The notes: a model not told the origin generated them from the sequence alone. A stretch of 64,000 bases of DNA from Flammeovirga pacifica (GCF_000807855.2 NZ_JRYR02000001.1:179447-243446); one strand, 5' to 3'. Positions 35,194-44,285 are shown, counted from the stretch's first letter. Numbers and translations: made by a program.

Positions 35194-36102
35194 ATGACTT
35201 TTAGTTCTAAATATAAAAACTTAGGTAAACTCGCTATTGTATGCGGTTTAGCTACAACAATGTTTGCATGTGGTGGATCTGCAGATTCTTCTAAAAAAGA
35301 AGATGCAAAAGCAGCTATCGCAGCGAAAAAAGAAGCATCTGTAGATTTTAATATCATATTAAATAATGCTCCAGACCCTACTTCAATTCCAGTATTGTTG
35401 GAAAGAAGTGGTGCTGAATTTGACGCTTCACTATTAAACTCAAAAGAAAATGCAAAATCATATGTGTTGAAAGACGCATCTTCTGCATTAAACTTTGGTG
35501 TTTACATCTCTGATATTGCTTACTTATCAGCTTCAAATAAGCCACAAGAAGCAATTGATTACTTTACAACAGCAAAACAACTTTCTGATAAATTAGGCAT
35601 CACTAACGCTATGGGTAAGGACCTTAGCGATAAATTAGAGACTGCTTTATCTGATAAAGACGCTATGTTGAAAGTGATTTCTGAGGCAGAAAGCAAAGTA
35701 AAAACATTTTTGAATACTAATTCTCAATATGATATTGCTGCTCTTATCGTAACAGGTACTACTTTGGAAGCATTGCACATCTCTTTAGGTTTAGTTCAAA
35801 ATGCTCCTAAAGATCTTCCATCAAACGTTAGAAATGCAGTTCTAGTAGATTTAATGACAGCAGTAGCCAATCAAAGAAAATCTATTGATGCTATCGTTGA
35901 GATTTTAAAGCCATTAGAAGGAACTAACAATGATACTCAAAAGTATTATTCAGAGTTCGTGAAATTGCAAAAGCAGTTTGATGCATTGAAATTTGATGAA
36001 AAATTAAAAGAAAATAAAGGTGGTTATCAATTGAAAGCAGAGGATTTGAAAGAAATTACTGCTACAGTTGAAAAACTAAGAACAGCTACTGTAAAACTTT
36101 AA
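35194..36102 (+). CDS. Hypothetical lipoprotein (302 aa)
   Basis: An SPII signal (TTMFACGG, Cys26) is followed by a Lys/Ala-rich linker (KKEDAKAAIAAKKEA) and a mostly helical body. The body includes YVLKDASSALNFGVYISDIAYLS, TAKQLSDKLGITNAMGKDL and ALIVTGTTLEALHISLGLV. There is no acidic tract immediately after the Cys, so it probably faces the periplasm. Helical repeats suggest a binding or scaffolding role. No enzymatic motif or family was recognised. Strong terminator downstream. Confidence 0.7.
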   Translation: MTFSSKYKNLGKLAIVCGLATTMFACGGSADSSKKEDAKAAIAAKKEASVDFNIILNNAPDPTSIPVLLERSGAEFDASLLNSKENAKSYVLKDASSALNFGVYISDIAYLSASNKPQEAIDYFTTAKQLSDKLGITNAMGKDLSDKLETALSDKDAMLKVISEAESKVKTFLNTNSQYDIAALIVTGTTLEALHISLGLVQNAPKDLPSNVRNAVLVDLMTAVANQRKSIDAIVEILKPLEGTNNDTQKYYSEFVKLQKQFDALKFDEKLKENKGGYQLKAEDLKEITATVEKLRTATVKL

Positions 36103-36122
36103 TTACATAGATATTCATTTTC

Positions 36123-36157
36123 AAGGTCCTGTGTTTTGAACACAGGACTTTTTTTGT
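36123..36157 (+). terminator. Intrinsic terminator
   Basis: The arms GTCCTGTGTT and AACACAGGAC are followed by TTTTTTTTTG after the lipoprotein gene. Confidence 0.85.
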
Positions 36158-36268
36158 TTATTTAGAGTAGGTTTGAATAGATACTATTATTTATCCTTTT
36201 ACATCTATTACAACAATTTAGTAAAGTGATCATATCACCTAGTGTATGATTATCAAATGATCTAACTT

Positions 36269-39200
36269 ATGAACGAGAAAGTCTTAAAATCTCTAACAAA
36301 ATTATTTGCGATCATGGCAAATGCAGATGGCTCTATTGATGAAGCCATTGAGATTTTGGAAGAATATCTAAAGTATACACTTCACGAAAGTAATATCAAT
36401 AAATACATTGAAATTTTTGAACTACAAGCTCGTAAAAATGCCAGTGTAAATGATATTCGTGAAATTGCTAGTTATGCTGCAGCTGAATTAACGCTAAGAC
36501 AGAGAATAGTTATCATTATTGAATTACTTGAATTGGCCTATTCGAATGATGTGTTTTCTGAAGAGGAACAAAAAATCATGAAGGTGATTTGTGAAGCTTA
36601 TAATATTGAGTTTGAAAGACTGAATAGGATGCAGACTTTTTTAACTACAAATGATATTACAGAGCTTTCTCAAATTCATAATTGCTTAACGATTTCTAAC
36701 GATGAAAAAGGGTATGGAGGTAAAAGACATTTAACTAATCAAAATGTAAAAACTCCTTTATCTGTTTTATATATGCCTTTGGCAAGAATGTACTTTGTGA
36801 AAACAACCAGTGAAGATACAATCTACATTCTTAATGGGGAAAAAATGATAATGAACCGTTGTTATCCTCTGGATGTTGGCGGGGTAATTAGAATAGGAGG
36901 AAAAGCGGGTAGTAATTTATACCATTCAGAAGTGTCTTCTGTTTTTGTAGGTATTCAAAATGTTGACCCTATTTCATTTGAAGCCAATAATTTAGATTAT
37001 TTCTTTGGGAAAAAACAGGGACTTCATAATATCAATATAGCCGAAGAGGGAGGGAATATGGTAGCACTTATGGGTGCATCAGGTTCAGGTAAATCCACTT
37101 TATTAAATGTATTGAATGGAACTTACAAGCCTAAGAATGGTGAGGTATTAATCAATGGGATTAATATCCATAAAGAGCCAGAAAAGATTAAAGGTGTTAT
37201 TGGTTATGTTCCACAAGATGACCTTCTAGTAGAAGAGTTGACAGTTTATGAGAACCTTTACTTTGCTGCGAAACTAAGTTTTGCTAAATCTACTCCAGAA
37301 GAAGTTGAAAAGACCATAATGAGAACTATAGAAAACTTAGGTTTATATAGTGTCAAGGATTTAAGAGTAGGTAATCCACTTGAAAAGACAATTAGTGGTG
37401 GACAAAGAAAAAGATTAAACATAGGCCTGGAGCTGCTGAGAGAACCTTCTGTTATGTTTGTTGATGAACCAACTTCAGGTTTGTCATCACAAGATTCTGA
37501 AAATGTAATAGACCTTCTTAGACAGCTTACCTATAGTGGTAAACTCATTTTTGTCGTGATACATCAGCCATCTTCTGATATCTACAAAATGTTTGATAAA
37601 CTTGTAGTATTAGATGTAGGGGGGTATCCTGTGTATTATGGTAACCCAATTACTGCAGTTTCTTACTTTAAAGGGGAGGCCAATTATGCTGATACTCAAA
37701 GTGAATGTTTGAAATGCGGAAATGTAGATTCTGAACAAGTTTTTGAGATTTTAGAATCTAAAGTTCTTGATGAATACGGACGTAGAACAAGAAAACGTAA
37801 ATGGCAACCTGAATATTGGTGGAATAAATTTAAAGATTCGATCAAGGTACCTTCTATCGATAGAATCAAAACGGCCCCTAAAAACGTTTTAGAGATTCCT
37901 TCTAAACTAAATCAGTTTAAGATTTTTGTTTTGAGGGATGTTAATACGAAATTAAACAATAAGCAATATATGATGGTGAATATGGTTCAAGCACCATTTT
38001 TAGCGTTAATGCTTTCTCTTATTGTTTATTTCTATCATTTTGATGAATTAATAATTAGGGCAGATTATGTTTTTAGAGAAAACATGAACATGCCTTCTTA
38101 TATCTTCATGTCTGTTATTGTAGCTCTTTTCTTAGGGCTAATGATTAGTGCAGAAGAACTGATAAAAGATCGGAAAATAAGGAAAAGGGAAGTCTTCCTC
38201 TCGTTAAGTAACCAATCATACCTGTACTCCAAAGTGGCTATTCTCTCGGGAATGTCTGCCATTCAAGTTTTGGTATTTGTACTCATAGGCAACACAATTA
38301 TGGGTATTAAAGGATTATATATAGAGTACTTCTTGATGTTATTTTCTACCGCATGTGTGGCTAATATGATAGGCTTAAACGTGTCAAGTGCATTTAAGAA
38401 TGTGGTTACAGTCTATATATTGATTCCAATATTATTGATACCACAACTATTATTAGGAGGTGTGGTAGTACAATACGATAATATCAACCCAATATTTAAA
38501 AATAAACAAGGGAAGGTTCCTTTAGTGGGAGAATTAATGGCCTCAAGATGGGCTTTTGAAGGGTTGATGGTAGAACAATTTGCTGATAATGAATTTGAAA
38601 AACACTTCTTTGAAATTGATATGGAGATCTATCGTTCTGACTTTATGAGAACATATTATTTCCCTACATTATTAAGTAAGTTGGATGAAATGAAAGTTAT
38701 TCTACATAATAAAAATGCAGACTTAACTGATGAAGAAAGAAGTAAAGCGATCTACCTATTTGACGAGAATTTCCTATTATTAAAAAATGAACTACATAAT
38801 AAGGTAGATTGGGATGAATTAGACCAAACACCTAATATTTCTTTGGATAATATTTCTGCAGAGAATTTTAATCTAGAAATGTCTGATCAGATATATACAA
38901 CAATTACTGATGCTAGGAAGCATTTTAATATGAGCTATATCTATTGGAAAAAGAAAAGAGAAGATAAGGTCTCAGAATTATTGGATAAATATGGTAAGGA
39001 GAAATACCTAAAGTATAAAGATAATTATACCAATACACGTATCACAGAATTTGTGACGAATTCAATGGCAGAGAAACGAATTGTAGAATATGGACATCAT
39101 CTTATACAAAGAGTATATCCTGTTTTTAATTTGCCTCATGAAAGTAATTCAACATTTGATTTTCGGACACACTTTTTTGCTCCCAAAAAACTGTTTTTGG

Positions 39201-39349
39201 GGCAATATTTTAGCACATTTTGGTTTAATATATTAGTCCTATGGCTAATGTTTACATTCCTTTTTGTGGCATTATATTTTAAGTGGTTAGCTAAGTTTGT
39301 GTATTGGTTAGAAATGAAATTTGCTAACAAAGATACAATAAGAGCATAA
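36269..39349 (+). CDS. TerB-ABC-permease fusion (ABCG-like half transporter, 1026 aa)
   Basis: This large single-chain protein has four parts. An N-terminal helical TerB-like domain (about 1-125: LFAIMANADGSIDEAI, RQRIVIIIELLELAYSNDVFSEEE) comes first. A beta-rich, FHA-like segment follows (about 165-240: LNGEKMIMNRCYPLDVGGVIRIGG). The ABC ATPase has Walker A GASGSGKSTLLN near 270, signature ISGGQRKRLNIG near 374 and Walker B VMFVDEPTSGLS near 394, with the ABCG-type HQPSSDIYKMFDKL. An ABC2-type permease starts around residue 570 with six predicted TM helices. A soluble helical domain of roughly 200 residues is inserted before the last TM. The order ATPase-then-permease is that of ABCG exporters. 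The substrate is unknown. Confidence 0.85.
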   Translation: MNEKVLKSLTKLFAIMANADGSIDEAIEILEEYLKYTLHESNINKYIEIFELQARKNASVNDIREIASYAAAELTLRQRIVIIIELLELAYSNDVFSEEEQKIMKVICEAYNIEFERLNRMQTFLTTNDITELSQIHNCLTISNDEKGYGGKRHLTNQNVKTPLSVLYMPLARMYFVKTTSEDTIYILNGEKMIMNRCYPLDVGGVIRIGGKAGSNLYHSEVSSVFVGIQNVDPISFEANNLDYFFGKKQGLHNINIAEEGGNMVALMGASGSGKSTLLNVLNGTYKPKNGEVLINGINIHKEPEKIKGVIGYVPQDDLLVEELTVYENLYFAAKLSFAKSTPEEVEKTIMRTIENLGLYSVKDLRVGNPLEKTISGGQRKRLNIGLELLREPSVMFVDEPTSGLSSQDSENVIDLLRQLTYSGKLIFVVIHQPSSDIYKMFDKLVVLDVGGYPVYYGNPITAVSYFKGEANYADTQSECLKCGNVDSEQVFEILESKVLDEYGRRTRKRKWQPEYWWNKFKDSIKVPSIDRIKTAPKNVLEIPSKLNQFKIFVLRDVNTKLNNKQYMMVNMVQAPFLALMLSLIVYFYHFDELIIRADYVFRENMNMPSYIFMSVIVALFLGLMISAEELIKDRKIRKREVFLSLSNQSYLYSKVAILSGMSAIQVLVFVLIGNTIMGIKGLYIEYFLMLFSTACVANMIGLNVSSAFKNVVTVYILIPILLIPQLLLGGVVVQYDNINPIFKNKQGKVPLVGELMASRWAFEGLMVEQFADNEFEKHFFEIDMEIYRSDFMRTYYFPTLLSKLDEMKVILHNKNADLTDEERSKAIYLFDENFLLLKNELHNKVDWDELDQTPNISLDNISAENFNLEMSDQIYTTITDARKHFNMSYIYWKKKREDKVSELLDKYGKEKYLKYKDNYTNTRITEFVTNSMAEKRIVEYGHHLIQRVYPVFNLPHESNSTFDFRTHFFAPKKLFLGQYFSTFWFNILVLWLMFTFLFVALYFKWLAKFVYWLEMKFANKDTIRA

Positions 39350-39408
39350 AAATCACGTTACTGAATAAACATTCACAAATCAAAATTTGTTATTTTTGAA
39401 GATCAGAA

Positions 39409-39438
39409 TTGTCTTTTTATAATAAAAAGTACACTTTG
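39409..39438 (+). promoter_or_regulatory. Possible promoter of the chalcone-isomerase-like gene
   Basis: TTG is followed after 18 bp by TACACTTTG, a TAnnTTTG-like box with one extra base, about 30 bp before the start codon. Confidence 0.35.
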
Positions 39439-39469
39439 TGAATATCGTATGTAAATCAATTTAATTAAC

Positions 39470-40030
39470 ATGAAAAAACTGTTTTATACTTTACTAGTAT
39501 CAGTATTATCTATTACTGCGTTACAAGCGCAGACTACTACAATTGGAGACGTAGAGCTTCAAAATGCTGTAAACATCGACGGAACATCTCTTCAACTTAA
39601 TGGTGCAGGTATAAGATCAAAATACTTTTTATCATTATATGTTGGTTCATTGTATGTGCCATCAAAGATCACTGACGGAGAGAAAGCACTTGCTACAGAT
39701 CAAAAAATGATTCAATTAGACATTATCTCAAGCTTAATTAGTAAGGAGAAAATGGAAGATACAATCAAAGAAGGTTTCAATAACTCTATGAATGGTAACA
39801 TAGCACCACTTCAAAAAGAAATTGATAGCTTTATTGCTGTATTTAGTGAAGAAGTGGAAGTAGGAGATATTTTCCAATTCGTTACTAATGGATCAAAATT
39901 GAAAGCTTTAAAGAACGGAAAAGAATTAACTTCTGTAGATAATGCGGAGTTTAATAAAGTTCTTTTTGGAATTTGGTTAGGTGCTAAACCTGCTGATAAG
40001 AAATTAAAATCAAAAATGTTGGGCAATTAA
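39470..40030 (+). CDS. Periplasmic chalcone-isomerase-like protein
   Basis: This 186-residue exported protein has a signal peptide cleaved after TALQAQ. The body matches the bacterial chalcone-isomerase-like (Chalcone_3) fold: LQLNGAGIRSKYFLSLYVGSLYVP is the diagnostic strand-helix region, followed by MIQLDIISSLISKEKM and a C-terminal FGIWLGAKPAD. Bacterial members are not known to isomerise chalcones; fatty-acid or lipid binding is suspected for the fold. Monocistronic, with a strong terminator. Confidence 0.85.
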   Translation: MKKLFYTLLVSVLSITALQAQTTTIGDVELQNAVNIDGTSLQLNGAGIRSKYFLSLYVGSLYVPSKITDGEKALATDQKMIQLDIISSLISKEKMEDTIKEGFNNSMNGNIAPLQKEIDSFIAVFSEEVEVGDIFQFVTNGSKLKALKNGKELTSVDNAEFNKVLFGIWLGAKPADKKLKSKMLGN

Positions 40031-40088
40031 TCCTAGCAGTTTTATTGAATACGTTTTTTGTTGATTCTCAATAAAAAATAGAATACTA

Positions 40089-40129
40089 AAAGAGGCGATT
40101 TCAAAAATTTGAGATCGCCTCTTTTTTAT
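40089..40129. terminator. Bidirectional intrinsic terminator
   Basis: The arms AGAGGCGATTTCAAA and TTTGAGATCGCCTCT (one mismatch) are flanked by A and T runs between convergent genes. Confidence 0.85.
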
Positions 40130-40158
40130 TACACAATTACACTCTACACGATATTGAA

Positions 40159-40569
40159 TTACATTGATTCAATAGATATTTTGTGGATATAATTATTAAG
40201 CTGAGTTGCTTTAGTAAAATGTTTTATTTTTTGATGTGAATAGGCAGTGCTGATTTGTTCATGATTGGATAATAGGTTCTTATTAAAACTATTATTAGGA
40301 TCTAGAACCATAATTTTTTTGAAGTAATCAGAAAGTTGTACTTGAAATAACTTGAATGAGTACCACTCCAGATACCCAGACCATAAATAATCAAGGCTTG
40401 AACGATCAGAAATATAATAATCCAATTGATTAACTTCTTGAAGTTCTGTTACGGCAAGAATTACTTCTTTTAATTCTTCAAAATTGGTGTTGTCTTTCCA
40501 GTGACAAATTATAGCATTCATCTCTAAAGACCACTGAACATCAGCGGCATTATTTTTAAAAATAATCAT
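40159..40569 (-). CDS. Hypothetical protein (136 aa), possibly STAS/SpoIIAA-like
   Basis: No signal peptide is visible. The sequence starts MIIFKNNAADVQWSLEMNAIICHWKDN, then FEELKEVILAVTELQEVNQLDYYISDRSSL. This resembles the SpoIIAA-like/STAS-like small proteins in Bacteroidota that have a beta-strand, a helix and a D.S.L motif. Conserved aromatic residues (WSGYLEWYSFKLF) follow. The function is unknown. It is monocistronic; no promoter was recognised. Confidence 0.6.
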   Translation of the reverse strand: MIIFKNNAADVQWSLEMNAIICHWKDNTNFEELKEVILAVTELQEVNQLDYYISDRSSLDYLWSGYLEWYSFKLFQVQLSDYFKKIMVLDPNNSFNKNLLSNHEQISTAYSHQKIKHFTKATQLNNYIHKISIESM

Positions 40570-40822
40570 GTTGAAAGTAAGGGTATAAATTATAGTTGGA
40601 ACTTAATAAAATATGTTGCGATAATACATTAATATCAGATTCTAAAATTATACTTTAACGACTTGTTGTCTGCTTATGCAGAAGATATTGATATCATTTA
40701 TACAGAATAGGTTAAGTGTTGTAAATCTAGATACACAATTGTCATGAACAGTTGTAAATCTTTCAACAAGATACCATAAAACTATGTTAATTAGCAACTT
40801 AGAGTGATATAATATGTGAAAT

Positions 40823-41566
40823 TTAATTTTTTTGACAATCAAACGGAAAATCTGATACTTTAAAATGTACACCTCTATAAGAGTAATGCCACCACTCTGT
40901 ACTCGTTGGCCCAAACCCATATTTAAGCATAGTGTTCGCTAATAATTTTCTATTTAATAGTACTTGTTTTGATAATTTCTGATAACTCGGCCAGGCCTCC
41001 TTCCCGAAATAATCATAATGTGTTCCCATGTCTAATTGTTTTCCTTTGATAGTACATAATGTAAGGTCAATAGCTAAGCCTTTATTATGCCATGATCCAA
41101 CACGAGGGTCGGCCACATATCTTCTATCTGGATAGGCTTTCCACATCCTCCATTGTGTAGAAAGTGGGCGGTAGGCATCGAATATTTTAATTCTGTAACC
41201 TTGTTTAACAAGTTCTTGTTGTACCTTTACCAATTGTAAGGCCACACTTTTTCTTAATAATGCTTTCGGACAATCGTAAAGTATTGTTTTCGTGAAGTTA
41301 TTTGTAGTTGCGTATCTTATATCAAGAATAAACATACTATCTAACTGAGAAAGATCAACAAATGCACTGTCAGGAAGAGTTTCAATACTTTTCCAGTAAT
41401 TGCGTTGTTTTATATTTTGGGAGATCATTTGATTAATTTTGCGATCAATAGAATTATTAGATAATATAGTATCGCAGGAAGTAGTGATCAAATGAGTTGG
41501 TGGAGTTGTATCAATACAGGAAATCAACGAAAGTGTTAATAGAATAAATATTGGTAGTTTAATCAT
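40823..41566 (-). CDS. M15D D-alanyl-D-alanine dipeptidase (VanX/DdpX type), lipoprotein
   Basis: This 247-residue zinc peptidase cleaves D-Ala-D-Ala during envelope turnover or recycling. The N-terminus has a lipobox (LSLISC, Cys17). Family hallmarks are present: FILDIRYATTNNFTKTILYD, IFDAYRPLSTQWRMW near residue 132 with the catalytic Arg, GSWHNKGLAIDLTL with the Zn His and Asp near residue 160, and TEWWHYSYRGV near 226 with the catalytic Glu and third Zn His. Zn ligands and catalytic residues are complete. It is divergent from speH with only 16 bp between start codons. An overlapping small ORF at 40648-40920 is not considered real. Confidence 0.88.
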   Translation of the reverse strand: MIKLPIFILLTLSLISCIDTTPPTHLITTSCDTILSNNSIDRKINQMISQNIKQRNYWKSIETLPDSAFVDLSQLDSMFILDIRYATTNNFTKTILYDCPKALLRKSVALQLVKVQQELVKQGYRIKIFDAYRPLSTQWRMWKAYPDRRYVADPRVGSWHNKGLAIDLTLCTIKGKQLDMGTHYDYFGKEAWPSYQKLSKQVLLNRKLLANTMLKYGFGPTSTEWWHYSYRGVHFKVSDFPFDCQKN

Positions 41567-41582
41567 AAAAAAGGATTTGGAA

Positions 41583-41981
41583 ATGAGTTTTCATAAAGGA
41601 GAGGAAATTTTTTTAGGGAAGCAACTTTTAGGAGAACTGTATGCTTGTTCCTCTGAGTTTTTAAATGATCCTGAAAAAATGAAGGCTATCATGGAAGAAG
41701 CAGCATTGTTTGCAAATGCCACCATAGTTCAGTCAGTATTTCATCATTTTTCTCCTCATGGAGTTTCTGGAGTAGTAGTCATCCAAGAAAGTCATTTTGC
41801 CGTTCATACTTGGCCCGAACATCATTTTGTTTCTGTCGACTTTTACACATGTGGTTCAACGGCTTTTCCAGAAAAAGCGATGAAGTATTTAGTAAAAAAA
41901 CTAAATGCGGAAACTTTTGATATTCAGGAAGTAAATAGAGGGCATTTGTCAAAAATTAAAAAATTAACTCGCAGTACTTAA
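41583..41981 (+). CDS. speH: S-adenosylmethionine decarboxylase proenzyme (SpeH type)
   Basis: This 132-residue pyruvoyl-dependent enzyme makes decarboxylated SAM for spermidine synthesis. VVVIQESHFAVHTWPEHHF contains the self-cleavage site (Glu-Ser), the Ser becoming the pyruvoyl group, and the catalytic His. VDFYTCGSTAFPEKA contains the catalytic Cys. Length matches bacterial class 1b enzymes. A TTG at 41577 extends the frame by two codons, but the ATG at 41583 is preferred: AAAAAAGG lies 9 bp upstream. The start is only 16 bp from that of the divergent dipeptidase. Confidence 0.93.
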   Translation: MSFHKGEEIFLGKQLLGELYACSSEFLNDPEKMKAIMEEAALFANATIVQSVFHHFSPHGVSGVVVIQESHFAVHTWPEHHFVSVDFYTCGSTAFPEKAMKYLVKKLNAETFDIQEVNRGHLSKIKKLTRST

Positions 41982-42066
41982 AGAAGTGTTCTCCTATCGT
42001 TAAACTTTTTATTTAATATGAAGTTTTCTTAATGGATGACTATACAGCATCAATAAAAATATTTAT

Positions 42067-42074
42067 TACTTTTG
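42067..42074 (+). promoter_or_regulatory. -7 box of the ispH promoter
   Basis: TACTTTTG matches TAnnTTTG exactly, about 33 bp before the ispH start. No clear -33 TTG at the usual distance. Confidence 0.45.
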
Positions 42075-42106
42075 CATAATTATTATCAGACCAAACTTAC
42101 AAAAAA

Positions 42107-43000
42107 ATGGAAGTTACAATAGATCAAAAATCTGGATATTGCTTTGGGGTTGAATTCGCTATTCAAATGGCTGAAGAGGAGATGGAAGAATCTGGAAAGC
42201 TATATTGCTTAGGTGATATTGTACATAATAGTATGGAAGTCAAAAGGCTGAGAGCTAAAGGACTTGTTGTAATAGATAAAGAGAATTTAAAAGATCTGCG
42301 TGATTGTAAAGTTTTAATTAGGGCCCATGGAGAGCCTCCAGAAACTTACAAAATTGCCATAGAAAATAATATAGAATTAATTGATGCTTCTTGTCCTGTA
42401 GTTTTAAAATTACAGAATAGAGTGAAAAATGCATACGATAAATCAGAGGATGTTAAAGGGCAGCTAGTGATATATGGTAAGCCCGGTCATGCCGAAGTAA
42501 TTGGTTTAACTGGTCAAACTGGAGATGATTGTATTATTGTCTCATCCATTGATGATTTAGCGAATGTTGATTTTAATCGCCCTGTCACCTTATTTTCTCA
42601 AACGACTAAAAGTACCAAAGGATTTTACGAAATTAAGGCTGAGATTGAAAGAAGAATTGATGAGATCCAAGGAGAAGGTCAACATAAAGAAGCTTTTAAT
42701 GCCAACGATAGTATTTGTCGACAAGTATCAAATCGTGAACCTCAAATGGTGAAATTTTCTGGGGAAAATGATGTGATCATTTTTGTAAGCGGTAAAAAGT
42801 CATCTAATGGTAAGGCATTATATAATGTATGCTTAAAACATAATCCAAGAAGTTATTTCGTAGAAAATGAAGATGAGATAGATCTTTCTTGGATAAAAGA
42901 AGGTGATAAAGTAGGCATTTCGGGAGCGACATCAACACCAATGTGGCTTATGGAGCAAGTGAAAGGGTATTTAGAGAGTAATACAAACGCTTTAGTATAG
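42107..43000 (+). CDS. ispH: 4-Hydroxy-3-methylbut-2-enyl diphosphate reductase
   Basis: This 297-residue [4Fe-4S] enzyme makes IPP and DMAPP as the last step of the MEP pathway. The three cluster cysteines are present: Cys12 in SGYCFGVEFA, Cys near residue 96 in LIDASCPVV, and Cys near 204 in DSICRQVSNRE. Substrate-binding motifs LIRAHGEPP, YGKPGHAEVIGLTGQ, LFSQTTKS and GISGATSTPMWLMEQV are intact. It stands alone with its own -7 box and terminator. Confidence 0.95.
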   Translation: MEVTIDQKSGYCFGVEFAIQMAEEEMEESGKLYCLGDIVHNSMEVKRLRAKGLVVIDKENLKDLRDCKVLIRAHGEPPETYKIAIENNIELIDASCPVVLKLQNRVKNAYDKSEDVKGQLVIYGKPGHAEVIGLTGQTGDDCIIVSSIDDLANVDFNRPVTLFSQTTKSTKGFYEIKAEIERRIDEIQGEGQHKEAFNANDSICRQVSNREPQMVKFSGENDVIIFVSGKKSSNGKALYNVCLKHNPRSYFVENEDEIDLSWIKEGDKVGISGATSTPMWLMEQVKGYLESNTNALV

Positions 43001-43029
43001 CCTTGATAATTAAAAATATAACTTTATAA

Positions 43030-43067
43030 TAAATCCTTAAAATGTTAAATTTAAGGATTTATTTTTT
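43030..43067 (+). terminator. Intrinsic terminator of ispH
   Basis: The arms AAATCCTTAAA and TTTAAGGATTT are followed by ATTTTTTT. Confidence 0.85.
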
Positions 43068-43158
43068 TGCACGTTTTATTTTTATTTACACATATTTATG
43101 CATGTTTGCATTTATTTGTGAAATTATCTGAACTTAATTTGCACGTTTATGCATGTTC
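43068..43158 (+). promoter_or_regulatory. Four-box operator region upstream of the DeoR-type regulator
   Basis: The box TGC(A/G)(C/T)GTTY occurs four times in direct orientation, at 43069 (TGCACGTTT), 43099 (TGCATGTTT), 43140 (TGCACGTTT) and 43150 (TGCATGTTC), with start-to-start spacings of 30, 41 and 10 bp. The same box recurs four times in front of the GH92 gene. DeoR-family regulators usually bind repeated short boxes, so autoregulation is likely. Confidence 0.65.
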
Positions 43159-43210
43159 AGTTATGTTTGTGTGTGTAAAGAGAACACTTATTTAATCTGA
43201 CGCTGTAGTA

Positions 43211-44005
43211 ATGTTAAAATTAAAAGAAGAGAGACATCAATTTATTCTAGACGAAATTAGAGCAAATAATAAAGTGCTTTCTTCAGAACTAAGTACTCGT
43301 TTAAAAGTTTCTGAGGATACTATTCGAAGAGATCTTCGAGAGCTTTCTGATTTAGGAGCAATTAGAAGAGTACATGGTGGTGCAGTGAAAAACAATAATG
43401 AAATCAATCTTGAAGACCATTCTGATTCATCTGCTTATATTCCTTTCAGTTATGAAGATAGAGAGGTGTATAGTAAATCAAAGAAAGAAAAGATAGCCGA
43501 AAAGGCAGTTTCATTATTAAGAGATGATGATGTGATTCTTATTGATGGTGGTACCACAAATTTGGAATTAGCTAAACGTATTCCTAAAGATTATAAAGGT
43601 ACGATCATAACAAACTGCTTACCAATTGCTACGAAATTAGTAGAACATCGTTTTGTTGATGTATACTTTTTAGGAGGTAGGATTTTACCTAACGCATTAG
43701 TGACAGTTGGACATTCAGTTATTCAAGAGTTAAAGGAAATCAGAGCTGATATTTGTTTCTTAGGCACTAGAAGCATTGATGTTCAAAGAGGAATAACTGA
43801 TATCGATAGGGTTGAAGTGGAAGTGAAGATGGCAATGAGCAAATCTGCAGAAAATGTAGTTTCCGTTGCGTCATCTGATAAATTATTTACTAATCAGCCG
43901 TTTTTGTGTGTTTCTTCTAAAAATGTAACCACTTTAATTACTGAGTTAGACCCCAATGAAGCTGCTTTAAGACCATTTGTAGAAAATGGTACGAAAGTAT
44001 TGTAA
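43211..44005 (+). CDS. DeoR/GlpR-family transcriptional regulator of the glycan locus
   Basis: This 264-residue regulator has an N-terminal DeoR winged helix (about 1-58) with the full family signature: LKEERHQFILDEI, LSTRLKVSEDTIRRDLRELSDLGAIRRVHGGA. A C-terminal DeoRC sugar-phosphate-sensing domain (about 80-245) follows, with VILIDGGTTNLELAKRI, TIITNCLPIATKL, YFLGGRI and FLGTRSIDVQRGIT. DeoR proteins are normally repressors relieved by a phosphorylated sugar, so a mannose or fructose phosphate would be a reasonable inducer here (inference). It is the first gene of the glycan locus and carries the same operator boxes as the GH92 promoter. Confidence 0.9.
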   Translation: MLKLKEERHQFILDEIRANNKVLSSELSTRLKVSEDTIRRDLRELSDLGAIRRVHGGAVKNNNEINLEDHSDSSAYIPFSYEDREVYSKSKKEKIAEKAVSLLRDDDVILIDGGTTNLELAKRIPKDYKGTIITNCLPIATKLVEHRFVDVYFLGGRILPNALVTVGHSVIQELKEIRADICFLGTRSIDVQRGITDIDRVEVEVKMAMSKSAENVVSVASSDKLFTNQPFLCVSSKNVTTLITELDPNEAALRPFVENGTKVL

Positions 44006-44167
44006 TTGGATTGTATTATATGCTTGTTATTGAAATAAATATTCAAATTCTATTCATAAAATAATTATAAAAAGGCTTAATTTCTAAAGTAATGTACTCT
44101 CGTTCGAAAGAACAATTTATCTGTCTAGTAGCTACACTTTTATTACATTACTTTGGGATTAATATAT

Positions 44168-44230
44168 CTCTAGGAGAATTAAATTCATCTGTCTACATTT
44201 AAATCAAATAGTCTAATCTTACTCTCCTAG
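44168..44230 (+). promoter_or_regulatory. Possible leader hairpin upstream of susC
   Basis: CTAGGAGA at 44170-44177 and TCTCCTAG at 44223-44230 are perfect complements 45 bp apart, in the untranslated region before the SusC-type gene. One DeoR-like box (TGCTTGTTA) lies at 44021. No TAnnTTTG box was clear, so the promoter is not placed. Confidence 0.35.
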
Positions 44231-44285
44231 ACCAATTAAAAATAGATATTCATCAAAATTCTAATTTCTATTCATTTTTCAAATT

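Noticed and set aside
40648..40920. 90-codon minus-strand ORF overlapping the 3' end of the dipeptidase gene
   Set aside because: It overlaps a well-supported enzyme in another frame and looks like translated AT-rich spacer.
41577..41582. TTG start for speH two codons upstream
   Set aside because: The ATG at 41583 is a better start with suitable spacing from the purine-rich AAAAAAGG.
43068..43158. Regularly spaced short repeats considered as a CRISPR-like array
   Set aside because: The boxes are only 9 bp with unequal spacing and lie in a promoter; no cas genes are present.
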